Shown: one piece after another, positions 1 to 10,201 of the stretch
Numbering within the stretch: position 1 is the first letter of the stretch
Layout of the letters: each line of letters starts with the position of its first letter
Assembly: GCA_015698045.1 (NCBI GenBank)
Contig: BLAL01000206.1
Coordinates: 558,001-622,000 of the forward strand
DNA: 64,000 nt
Source of the DNA: Rhizophagus clarus
Lineage: Eukaryota > Glomeromycota > Glomeromycetes > Glomerales > Glomeraceae
Reading direction: 5' to 3'
The notes under the pieces: model-generated
The model's database searches: none
What the model saw: the letters and a program-made list of their open reading frames with translations, nothing else
Told to the model about the DNA's origin: nothing
Program-made: the position numbers and the translations under genes

Positions 1-352
1 GAAACTAAAAACAGAACTGAATCAGAAATTCAAAGCTTTATTATAGTATAATATATTTTTCCAATTTTATCAGAAACAAAAATTTTTTTTTTAGAAATTT
101 TGTATAATATTATATAATATAAAATAAATTGATTAATATTATATATTTTGTTAAAATATAAAAAAGTTTATTAAAATAAAGTTTAATATAATAAAAAAAA
201 TTTTATTATAAAAAATATATATTTTTTTTAATAATAATAAAAAAAATTAATGAAATATAAAATTGGATTTAGAATTTGAAATGGAATAAGATTGGGATTT
301 AAAACTAATTTAAAATTAGAATAGAATTATAGTAAATAGAATGGTTACTATA
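1..352. other. AT-rich intergenic, no gene
   Basis: Mostly A/T homopolymer runs and short AT repeats. No open frame with a plausible start, splice pattern or protein resemblance was found on either strand. Confidence 0.7.
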
Positions 353-520
353 GAAGGATATGGATGAATTTCATAAGGTAATGGTAGGGCACGGGAGCAA
401 TCTTTTAGGATGGGGAACCAGTTTGGAGTTTTAATAAATTAGTTATATAAATAACAGATATATCTGTATTCTCATATAATCAATAAACTCACAAATTGTA
501 CTACTTTGCAAAAAAAAAAA
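353..520 (+). repeat. Dispersed poly(A)-tailed repeat, copy A
   Basis: This stretch ends in a run of A preceded by AATAAA-like and CAAATTGTACTACTTTGC-type sequence. It shares ordered blocks with the copies at 4441-5205 and 42655-42835, including TAAGGTAATGGTAGGG, GGAGCAATCTT, GAGTTTTAATA and the tail block. The 3' A tract and lack of terminal repeats suggest a short retroposon (SINE-like), but no RNA polymerase III box or tRNA resemblance is evident, so the class is an inference. Copies are clearly diverged. Confidence 0.55.
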
Positions 521-984
521 AATAGTAAATAGAATGGAATAATAAAATATGAGATAGGATATAAGATGAAATGGAATATAAAATTTTTTCAATTCCATTA
601 ATATAGGTAACAAGTATATATATATCTAAAAAGAATTAACAGTAATTTTTATAATTATATATTTTTTTAAAAAAATATTTATAATATAAATTACAAATAC
701 TAATTAGTTAATATAATAATTTAAAATTTAAAATTACATTTTAAAAGTAATTTAAATAATACAAATAAAATATTTAATTATATATATATTTTTATAATAT
801 TTAATAAAATTTTATTATCAGAAAAATTAAAAAAATTAAAAAAATTATAATAATAAAAAAAGCTTTTATAATATTAAAATATATATTAAAGTATAAAATT
901 TAAATATTTTATATTATAATTATTAGATATTTATATTAGTAGAATAAAAGCTTTTTTAATATTTAGTAAAAAAAATTTTAATTA
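521..984. other. AT-rich intergenic, no gene
   Basis: AT-rich sequence between the poly(A)-tailed repeat and the mariner element. Nothing coding or structured seen. The TA at 983-984 is one half of the element's target-site duplication. Confidence 0.65.
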
Positions 985-1009
985 TCGCCGTTTTCGAATT
1001 AGTGTGATC
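985..1009 (+). repeat. Left TIR of mariner element
   Basis: 25 bp, an exact inverted match to 4380-4404. It contains TTTTCGAATTAGTGTGATC. The same motif with 1-3 changes ends the three related MITEs in the window. Confidence 0.93.
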
Positions 1010-1198
1010 AGGTGATTTATCGATCAATTAAAATTATCTAACTGAAAACACCGAAAACACCGAAAACACTCGAAAACAACTAAAAAACAATTTTTTTTTA
1101 GTGATCATGTGTTCTGCAGTGTCACTCTTTTCTAATTTAGTGCTTAAATAAAATATCACGAAAAAAAAGTTGAATTTTTCGCGTCTAAAGCTATTCAA

Positions 1199-2900
1199 AT
1201 GGCAGAAGTTACAGAAGTTAATTGTAAGTACCTCTTAGGTACATGTTATTCATGCCAAAAATGTTTATATTGTTTTGAATTTCCACAACAAAATCCATGT
1301 AAATGTAATAAAAATAAGCAACCAACAAGAACTAAATATCCAAAACGCGGGCAACAAATTTATCAGCGTTCTTTTACTCCAGACTTATCATTTCCAACAG
1401 CAAATAAATATTTATTTGATGCTAATATCAAGTTTGGCTATAATAGTAACTTTGAAAAGCCATTTTCTTATACCTTTTGTAGCACTTGTAATAGTCAAAT
1501 CCAGCGATATAGAAGTGCTGATAAAAAAGCACAACAAATTCAAAAAAAAGAAAATGATGATAATATAATTGCTTTAGATGGTTCATCAAACGAAAAAGAA
1601 GTTGTTAATGTTAATGAAAAGAAAGAAGATCCATCAAATGAAAGAGAGGTTGATTATGTTAATAAAGAAGATCAAATATTCTCTTTGGTGAGTAGTGACT
1701 ATTCTGAAGAGGAAAATGGTGATTATGATGTAGAGGAAGAAGAAGATAGTGATCTTGAAGAAATAAAAGTGCAGATTATTGTTAAAAGTAAAAATATAAA
1801 AGATCCTACGGCAAAAACTTTGAGTATTGAACCTGTCAATTATAATAAGTTTATAGAGAAAATAAATTTAGTTGTTCAAAAGTCTTTGAGGAAAAAAGTC
1901 ATGTCAAAGGATTATATGATCTCATATAAAGCAGTAAATGCGCGCGGACCATCAAATGAACTTGAAGATGAATTGGATTTTCAAGAATTTATTAGTGAGT
2001 ATAAAAGAGTGATTTTAGCTGGTAAAAAAATGTCAATTATAGTAGTTGTGAGAGATAATAAAACAAAGAAAAAAAAATCACACAGAAAGGTAAAATCTTT
2101 TTATTATAGTAAATTTATTTTGTAATAGATAAATTTTAACATTTTACTTTTTTTAGAGTTCAGATGAAAGTGAATTTTCTTCAACTGAAGAATTACAACG
2201 TACAAAGAAAAAAAAATCACGTGTTATTCGTGAAGAGGATTTATCAAAAGAAGAAAGGACCCGATCTGAAGTTATTTCTACTTTATGTGAAATGTATAAA
2301 TGTAATATACATGCAACACCATGTTTTGTTCAAGAAAATCGCCATTTGCAACTCAATCCTGCAAGACTACAACTTTGGGCTCGTGAAATAGTAAGATTTT
2401 CAACAGAAATAATTTTGTTTTGCATAATAAAAATAAAAATCTTTTATTATTTTTATTAGATAAACAAAGGAACTACCTATGAAGTACCTCCCTCTTATCC
2501 AACATTTGATGTCAAATCAAGTATATCCGTCAATAAGAATAATTTGGCAATGCAAGCACAAGTTAGTCACGCACCCACTACTCCTGTTCCTATCATTATT
2601 CAATTACCATCCCAATTTTATCAACATTCTACTTTTCAAGAACAATCAACAACGCATAATTCTAATAATTCAAATGCTAATTTAGCATCACTAAATTCAT
2701 TACCTTCAATTGGAGAATTTCTCAATAGTCTAGATCACAAACATAATTGCAATGTGTATTCTAATTTTGAGAATACTTTTCTTGAAGAAGAAATTACTGT
2801 AAATATAATCAAAGAATTGTCAGATGAGCAATTGCAACGACTAGGAGTAGTAAAGATTGGGTGGCAGAAAAATATCAAACAAGCAGCTCAAAGATTTTGA
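1199..2900 (+). CDS. SAM-domain passenger protein of the mariner element
   Basis: Three exons, 1199-2089, 2157-2390 and 2460-2900, joined by GT-AG introns in phase 0, give about 521 residues with no interruption. I chose the ATG at 1199 because it opens the frame inside the element shortly after the left TIR. The N-terminus (residues ~9-40) is cysteine-rich, with CYSCQKCLYC and CKC groups and a later CSTC, suggesting metal binding. An acidic stretch (~165-190, EEENGDYDVEEEEDSDLEE) is followed by a compact segment (~195-285) that could be a ubiquitin-like or PB1-like fold. The last ~65 residues resemble a SAM domain (SIGEFLNSLD, then LSDEQLQRLGVVKIGWQKNI). Its function is unknown; SAM domains usually mediate protein oligomerisation. 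Convergent with the transposase and confined by the TIRs, so it belongs to the transposon. Confidence 0.85.
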
Positions 2901-2995
2901 AATTTTTTCTTATATGTAGTTGAATATATCTTTTATTTTTTTCTAATAAATCTAATAAATTGACTTCTAAATAAATTTCTAATAAAATTAGTATT

Positions 2996-4095
2996 CTAAA
3001 CATAAATTGATGCTTCAAAAAATGTTTGTGCCATTTGAGGTGTAATTTGACTACATGCAACTAATAATGCATATATAGGATCATTACAAGCTTTCATAAA
3101 ATCACGATTATGTCTAATCCATGATTTGATGGTTGAAAACGCAGTTTCAATTGGATTAAAATCTGGAGAATAAGGTGGAAGAAAGACAACATGGCATCCT
3201 AATCCCTCTAATAAAGCCACTAATTCATTATCATGATGAATTCTAGCATTATCCATTACAATAACACTATTGTCTCCTGGATATGGATTCATTATTGGCA
3301 CCTAAAAAAAATAATGATCTTGTCAATTGTATAAACAAATAAAATAAAAATTCATGTTGTTGCTTACCACTTGATCAAGAACAAAGTCAACAAATTTCTT
3401 TTTATCACATGATCCTTCAAATATATCAATAGCAACAAATCCATCTAGTGTAAGAGCAGGCAGAATGGTATATCGTTTCCCTCTTACAAAAACCACTTTT
3501 TTTTGAGCAGGAGTATTTCTAAGTGAATATCCATATAGTCGGGAGAGACTTCTTTCATCTTTAGCACTTTCATCAATAAAAATAAGTTGATTTCGAGTAT
3601 AATGCTCACCAATTGTAGCTAAATAATGTGCACGTACGATTTCATTTCTTTCTAATGCTGCTTTTTGTAACTACATAGCAAAAAAAACTTTTAGTAATTT
3701 TATTACATCAATTATTTATAATAAATATCAAATAATATATTTACCTTTTTTCTAGTAATTCCTAAATACTGAAGTGACCGCCAAAGTGCTGCAATAGACG
3801 CTCTTTTCCCTGTTAGAGATTCCATTTCATATACTAACTCATCTAAATACCAGTCCACTTTTTCGCTAACAAGATTTCTAAGTATAATCATATCTCTTCT
3901 GTTAAAGAGCTTTCTTCGTCCAGGAACACCTCTAAAAGGATTTATAACACAAGCCCAGCGGTTATATCTCTTTTTTATTTTATTTACAACGCCCTTACTC
4001 ATATGCAATGTATTGGCAATTTCTACAGTTGACAAACCATCGATATAAAGATAAATAATGCGCCAATATAAGTCTTCACTAAATTCTTTAGGCAT
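2996..4095 (-). CDS. Tc1/mariner (DD34E) transposase
   Basis: Cuts and joins DNA at the element's TIRs. Three exons on the minus strand, 4095-3745, 3670-3368 and 3301-2996, with phase-0 GT-AG introns, encode about 319 residues, typical for the family. The N-terminal ~117 residues are a helix-turn-helix module (LSTVEIANTLHMSKGVVNKI, then a second region ending LGITRKK). The catalytic core shows the first Asp in LIFIDESAKDERS, the second Asp in VIVMDNARIHHD, and the Glu in PPYSPDFNPIE, 34 residues after the second Asp, which is the DDE_3 pattern. All exons are open and splice sites intact, so an active enzyme is plausible. The start is the ATG at 4095 (MPKEFSEDLYW), close to the right TIR. Confidence 0.93.
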
Positions 4096-4379
4096 ACTTG
4101 AGTTTACCTATAAAAATAAAAGACTGTTTATTACAGACTACATTTGTAATTATTCGGAATTTATGGAATCTTTGGAATTAGTTAGGAATCGTTTACTTAC
4201 CAGTCTATAAGCTACTAACGAAAAAACGCGACTATGATAACTAAATTATGAAAAAGGTGATACAACAGTGGCTTAGCATGATGTTAATCAAATAATATTT
4301 ATTATTATATATGTGCACATGTTAGTTTTTTTTTGTAGTCCCGAAGTCAATTTTTTATTTAATTAGCAAATTTAGTGCC

Positions 4380-4404
4380 GATCACACTAATTCGAAAACG
4401 GCGA
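4380..4404 (-). repeat. Right TIR of mariner element
   Basis: Exact inverted copy of 985-1009, followed by the TA target duplication at 4405-4406. Confidence 0.93.
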
Positions 4405-4440
4405 TAATAATATAATAATCTTATTTTTTTCAATAATTAT

Positions 4441-5205
4441 TATAAAAAAATATTGGTAAATTTTATAAGATAATGGTAGGAAATAGGAGCAATTTTAAGA
4501 ATGAAAAACCAGTTTAGAGTTTTATCACCGTTTTCGAATTGCTGTGATCAGATGATTTGTCGATCAATTAAAAAAAATACTGAAAACAGCTGAAAACAAC
4601 TGAAAACAATTAATTTATCAAAAATACTCTTATTAAACATATACAAAAAACACTTTTTATAAATATTTTTCTTAAAAAACACTAAACTTGACACCTTTAA
4701 CATTCTTTATTATGTTTATAAGATGTTTTACAATGTGTTTTTTATTTATTAAAAACTAATGATCTGAATAAAAAAAAATAGTTAGAAATAAAAAAAAAAA
4801 GGAAAGAAACGAAAAAAACTAATAAAATAAAAAAAATATTACCTGTTACTTAGTAGTGAACTTTTAGAATTGTTAGGAATCAGTTTTTAGGAATCAGTTT
4901 TTAGGAATCAGTTTCTAGGAATCAGAAAAATTGGTTTATAAGCTATTGTGGTAAAAAAGGGCGAACGATAAAAAAAATATTAGTAAAGTTTATATAATAG
5001 TGGCTTAGCATTACACAGATCAAATGATGTCCGTGATATTTATAATAAAAAGTAATTTTAATTTGTGCAATCTAAAATCAATTTTTATTTATATAAAAAA
5101 AAGCCGCTGATCACAGTAATTCGAAAACAGTGATAATGATATAAAAATAGATTTCCTATACTTATATAACTAATAAATTTACAAATTGTATTATTTTGCA
5201 AAAAA
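4441..5205 (+). repeat. Dispersed poly(A)-tailed repeat, copy B, split by a MITE
   Basis: The left part (4441-4524) matches the first half of the 353-520 repeat (ATAATGGTAGG, GGAGCAATTTTA, ACCAGTTTAGAGTTTTA), and the right part (5134-5205) matches the second half (TATATAACTAATAAATTTACAAATTG, then an A run). The MITE at 4525-5133 lies between them, so the MITE inserted after the repeat was already in place. Confidence 0.6.
4525..5133. mobile_element. Non-autonomous Tc1/mariner MITE
   Basis: 609 bp with TIRs starting TCACCGTTTTCGAATT and flanked by TA duplications (4523-4524, 5134-5135). TIRs, the GAAAACA subterminal repeats on the left and the tandem TTAGGAATCAG repeats near 4880-4925 on the right match the family of 45366-45965. 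It has no coding capacity. The transposase of 985-4404 is the obvious candidate helper. Confidence 0.9.
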
Positions 5206-5954
5206 AAAATTTTTTAATTTTTATAACCTTTATAAAAATAGCTGATTATTTCAACTTAATTGTTTGTTTAATATTCAGATTTTAAGAAAAGTTTGAAGGA
5301 AAAGAGAATTTTAATAAATAAACAAATATAGGAAAGTTTTAGAAAATTGCAATTTAAATTTAAAGGAAATATTTAAATATATATGTTTATTATGATTTAA
5401 TTTTAAAAATAAAGGAAGATGGAGATATAAAAATAGACAATCAAGTTGAAATGGGCTAAATTATAATTTTACTAAATCATATTACCTACTGATACTTAAT
5501 ATTACAGTATATATTTTCACAAAAAAAAAAAAAAAAAAAATAAGATTGATCAGCATCCTAAAAAAAATTTAAATATATGTTAAGTACTGTAGTATTAAAC
5601 ACCATTATAATAATTAATTCAAATCCCACAAACAAAAAAGACAAATAATTCGTCGATTTAGAAATAAATTAATAAGAAACACGGCCCGCTGACCTGACAT
5701 TTCGAAATCAAATCATCATAAATATAACAATAAACGATAAATAATATTGCAAATTTTAAATTGTCTACTTGGAATCAATTACAACAAAAAACTTTAGAAT
5801 CAATAGTTTAATTGGTAATATCTTTTGATCGCTTGTATTAGTCGTATATTATAATTGATTTGGTCAGTAAAGATTTATTTCAAAAATAAGTAAAATAAGT
5901 AATGAATACATGAAAAATAAAAAAAAAAAAATAATTAATTAATAATAGAAAAAT
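5206..5954. other. Intergenic, no gene seen
   Basis: AT-rich sequence with a long A run near 5521-5541. Slightly more mixed composition from about 5640, but no supportable exon or RNA gene. Confidence 0.6.
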
Positions 5955-6090
5955 GAACAGATCCTCTACATCGTATTTATATATTCTTTGAACAGATTCT
6001 CTACATCGTATTTATATATTCTTTGAACAGATCCTCGACATCGTATTAATATATTCTTTGAACAGATTCTCCACATCGTAGTATTTATTC
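5955..6090 (+). repeat. 35-bp tandem repeat, about 3.8 copies
   Basis: Units start GAACAGATYCTCTACATCG at 5955, 5990, 6025 and 6060, exactly 35 bp apart, with a few substitutions between units. The last unit is cut short. No coding reading is suggested. Confidence 0.9.
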
Positions 6091-7500
6091 TCAAAAGACC
6101 ATCTTCTACATTTTCAGATCAACAAACCTCCTCCCTCATAAAGAGGAGAAAGTTTTACATTCTTTACAAGCGGAAGTCACGCACTTGTACCTTTAAAAAC
6201 ATTGGCGTTAAAAAAATCAAAAGAACTCAAAAATCACTTAAGAAAAAAAAGAGAGAAAGATTTATACCAATATCTAACAACAATATTTTATTGCATATTT
6301 TGGAATTACCAAAATATTTTATTGCATATTTTAGAAATTAAAAATTTTCTAATATCATTTTTAAATTCCGTATAATTATTGAAGTGGTCACACATTTTGA
6401 ATTTTTTCTTCATTTGAATTATTCAGTTAAGAAATTAGATGTACAAAAATAAAATTTTAATTTTTAAAGAGTAAAATGATAAAATTAATTATTTTAGAGT
6501 AAGATATATGTTAAAAAAACTTGAAAGCGAACTATTAGGTACAAAACAACATATTGAAGAAATATATTTATATAGCTCAATGACTTGCCGAACCGGACAT
6601 ATGACATATCAAAAGATGGGAATGATCATCTGATAACACGTATTTTAAACTTTTAAATTCTTATTCAAGATACATTTAAATGCTTAGTTAGATGCTTGCC
6701 AAGAATTTTTCAGAATTTTAACCAAATTTGTTGTCGTACGATTATTGCATCATAAATTTTAAAAATGATTGGCTGGAAATCACTTGATTGTGGGTAGTTC
6801 TGAAATGCACATGCACCCTAGTTTACTGATAAAGAAGGCATGGTGGAATAATAATAATGAAAATTGGTAAAAATAGAACTATTATTATTATTTATAATAA
6901 TAATAATAAATTAATGCGATACGAGAAGTACCTATTGTTTGAATTTAATAGTATTAGGAAACTTCCAACCTATTTCGGAGAATTGTGAATGGAAAATTTT
7001 CAATAATTTAATCACGTTTCATATGGTCCCGTTATTAGTTATGAGATATAAATTTTTTATAAAATGTTAAAAATCAATTTGAGCTTATACTATAAAATAA
7101 AGTCTTGATGACTTCAACTGAAAGCTTAGCAAATAACACGAATACCAAGCCATTAAAGAGGTTATTTTGTAAATAATCTAATTAATTAGAAATTTTAAAA
7201 TGAAATAATTCTAGGATTTAATAGGATTATCCGCTTTACGTTTGAGAATATTAATTAATATTAATAATAACAATTTATTGAATGATTGATAAAGATAAAG
7301 GTTTTGATAGAAATACTAAACTAAAAGGAGTTTAGTATGATGTAATAATATGCAACTAATACAAGGATCTTATCCGAAAATGGCTTTTTTTTCTCCATCA
7401 GAACTGATTTTGAATCCCAAAAAAAACTAATAAATAGAAAAAATATTCTCCCATCTTTAAATATATATCTTTACATTTTTTGAACCGAAAAAAAGTAATT
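6091..7500. other. Intergenic and upstream region, no gene seen
   Basis: Mixed AT-rich sequence including simple ATT/AAT tracts near 6850-6920. I see no gene. The last ~100 bp before 7501 are pyrimidine- and A-rich and probably form the promoter and 5' leader of the gene at 7501. Confidence 0.55.
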
Positions 7501-8494
7501 ATGGCCAACCAAAGTAACAAGCAATCTTATAGACCTTGGAACAAGTTAACATTAGGAATTGAAACGGAACCCGTGAGTTTTTGTCAATTTTTAAATAATG
7601 TTGGTTCTAAAAAAAAGTTTTTTTTTTCCTAATAAAAATTAATATTATAAGATTGAGTTTGACGATTCATCGTCTAAAGATAATCAACGACCACAAGGTC
7701 CAAGAAGGAATTCTTGGTCTCAACCGTCAAAACGCGGTAGAAATGTTAAAGGAAAGAAATGGTACCACAGAAAGCATTACAATAATTATTATCATCCGAG
7801 AGACGAAGATAACAATTGCGACAATCGTACTGAGGACAAATCCTGTAAGTTTTCGAGCTTCTCATGTAAAAGTGTAATATAATTTTTAATTAAATATTAT
7901 TTCGATAGATAATAATAATTGGGATGACCGTCAATTCGCCGCCGCCGCCGCAGATGATGATAACCCAATAGCGGTAAAGCCCAATACATATTCCGCGGAC
8001 AACATTTATCGTCCGTGTTACGTTAGTAGTAATGCTTAAAAAATTCTTATTATGTTTTCAGAAAAGTAATCCGGATCAAATATGGACTCCCAATTCCGAT
8101 CATAAAAACGTAAAAAGCGCGTCCCCCCCGGTAAATATTTTTTATTTTAATCCATACATCACCTTTATACTTGTCCAAATTTCAAACATTTTTATTGATC
8201 AATTTTATTTTAGGTCTCGTCATCGGATATAACCGACAATTTTTTAAAAAATGAGGTAATTCTAATTTTTGTTTTTTTTTTTTTTTTAATCATAAAACTT
8301 TTTAATTAGAACATTTTTAAAATTTTTGATATTTCTTTCATTTTATTTTATAGATAATAATAAGGCTCTGTGATTTGGAATTAAAGGCCGAAACGGCCGA
8401 TGTTCCTGAAATTGAAGCACCCAAGACATATCTTGGTGTTATACCCACGACCAGACTTGAAGTAGAAGAAGATCTGATCAAATTCGATGATTAA
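7501..8494 (+). CDS. Hypothetical protein, six exons, 193 residues
   Basis: Not recognised. Exons 7501-7572, 7652-7844, 7909-7973, 8062-8130, 8214-8255 and 8354-8494 are joined by five short GT-AG introns and stay in one frame from ATG (MANQSNKQSYRPWNK) to TAA. The agreement of six exons with clean splice borders is the main evidence that it is real. The product is rich in Asn, Asp, Ser and Lys. It has a basic/aromatic segment (KGKKWYHRKHYNNYYHPRD), a five-Ala run coded by GCC repeats, and an acidic C-terminus (APKTYLGVIPTTRLEVEED), so it is probably mostly disordered. No signal peptide or membrane segment is seen. If the third intron (7974-8061) is retained, translation runs on for about 22 codons to a stop at 8036-8038, giving a possible short form. 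GC is higher than in the flanks. Confidence 0.72.
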
Positions 8495-9867
8495 AACTGT
8501 CAACTGAGGGAGCTCGTTAAAAAAAAAAAAAAAAAAAAGAAAAAGAAAAGAAAAAATCTTTTTTTAATTTTTTATTTTGTTTTTTAACTTTTAATTTTAA
8601 AAAATTTAGTTTTTTTTTGTTTTTTTGTGTCACCGATAATAAATCGTCAAAGGCTTTGGCCTTAATTCCCGCTTCCATTTGATATATTCATAATAAAATA
8701 AAATTAATTCTTTTTATTATAAAACTTTTAATTTGAATTTTGAGAGGTGATATTATTAATTTTAACATTCACGTTCCCTGATTAGCTGATCCGATCTGCA
8801 AAAATGCGTCAATCCAAAAGTCGACGAATCAATGAGTATATCCCACATTCCCGCGCGTCGAGTTTATGGCAAAAAATATGTAGTTAGGATAAATTTATCA
8901 CATCTCAACCATTTTTACTTGAAAAGTTCATTAGACTGACGTAGTTTTTTCGCGTGTGAAACAATTTGATTAGCTTGTAATACATAAAAAAATGATAGCA
9001 TTTTCTATTAATGTCCATGAGTCAGGAGATAATCAGATAAAGAGGAATTAGTTAAAAGTCAACAATAAACGCGTAGTTTTCGTGACGGTTATAAAATATA
9101 TAAAATCTAGTCATCTAGAGACTTTATTGAACTCTATCAACTTTACATTGCATTCTTTTTTTACACACATTTATTATTTTATGCTTATAAAACGTACCTT
9201 TCGACTCAAATACCAGTCGAGAATATGTGTTCGCGCAAGGCATGCCGAACCTTAAAACTCAGAATACTACTCAAATATTGCAAAGAAAAGTTGAACCAGG
9301 AAGGAAAAAAGATACGGAATCACTCAAACTTTAACACTAAGTGCACAAGAAACACGCGTTCGCGCAAATTTTATTCGGAATTATTTTGAAATTACTGTCG
9401 AGAAATACGCGGAAACTACTGTCGAGAAATACGCAGCCGTACAAATTCTTACGATATTACCGTCAAGAGATACTGTACATGACTTGGTAAAGTAGGGGAA
9501 TTTATTTGTGGTTGGGGATGTAACCCATTAATATTGATATTGAAGGGTTATTTCGGTGAAATGGTATCGATTACGAACTTTATTTCATGATTAAGAAGTT
9601 ACGGTCGCCTTTATAAATTCTATTTCTTATTTTATATTTTCTAATTGTAAATAAATTTTGATATGTTCTTATTCTGATTAAATTCAACCCATTTTTTTTA
9701 TTAAAATGCAATGAATGTAAATATGAAATCACGTAATAATGCAGTACGTAGTATTGATGAACTTTTATAACAAAAATAAGTTGCAATATTAAAAATTTTA
9801 AATTTGATTTAAATTGTGTTTTGATAATAAAAAATGAAGAACTTCTTATTAATAATCAAAAACTCAT
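8495..9867. other. Intergenic, no supportable gene
   Basis: Begins with long A and T runs and AATAAA-like signals after the 7501 gene (near 8637 and 8690), which could serve polyadenylation. A TATAAAATATATAAAA block lies near 9090, but only a 24-codon frame follows it. An imperfect ~24-bp direct duplication (ACTGTCGAGAAATACGC) occurs at about 9390-9435. Nothing else is supported. Confidence 0.55.
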
Positions 9868-10201
9868 TCATCTAATGTAAATAAAGCTTAGGTTGGGAGA
9901 CTAAAAAAAATCAAAGAGAATGTGTATTGTATGAAAAATGTATTACTAAATGACTAAATTATAAAAATTCTATGTTCACACGAAACAAACACCGTATATG
10001 TGAATAATGATATGCAGATCATTAGAATTATTAGAATTATTTTATTATATGAATTCGATTAAAACAAGAAAATACTTTATCAGTTTATCTATCATTGCAA
10101 TCACTATTTAATAATTTCTATTTTTTCCCATAAAAATAAATAAAAAATTATCAGTTTATATAAATTAAGATAATAATTTTACAAATGTAGAATATGTGTA
10201 T

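Larger units (their letters stand above)
985..4404. mobile_element. Tc1/mariner-type DNA transposon with passenger gene
   Basis: A 3420-bp element bounded by perfect 25-bp terminal inverted repeats (985-1009 and 4380-4404) that start TCGCCGTTTTCGAATT and sit in a TA duplication (983-984 and 4405-4406), as expected for the Tc1/mariner superfamily. It carries two convergent genes: a SAM-domain protein on the plus strand and a DD34E transposase on the minus strand, about 95 bp apart at their 3' ends. Both genes are open in all exons, and the TIRs are identical, so the copy looks whole and young. Subterminal GAAAACACC-type repeats follow the left TIR. The ends closely match the MITEs at 4525-5133, 45366-45965 and 61075-61675, which it probably could mobilise. 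Confidence 0.93.

Noticed and set aside
9580-9786. 68-codon minus-strand frame
   Set aside because: AT-rich, no family resemblance, no splice partners, and overlaps a gene-free spacer.
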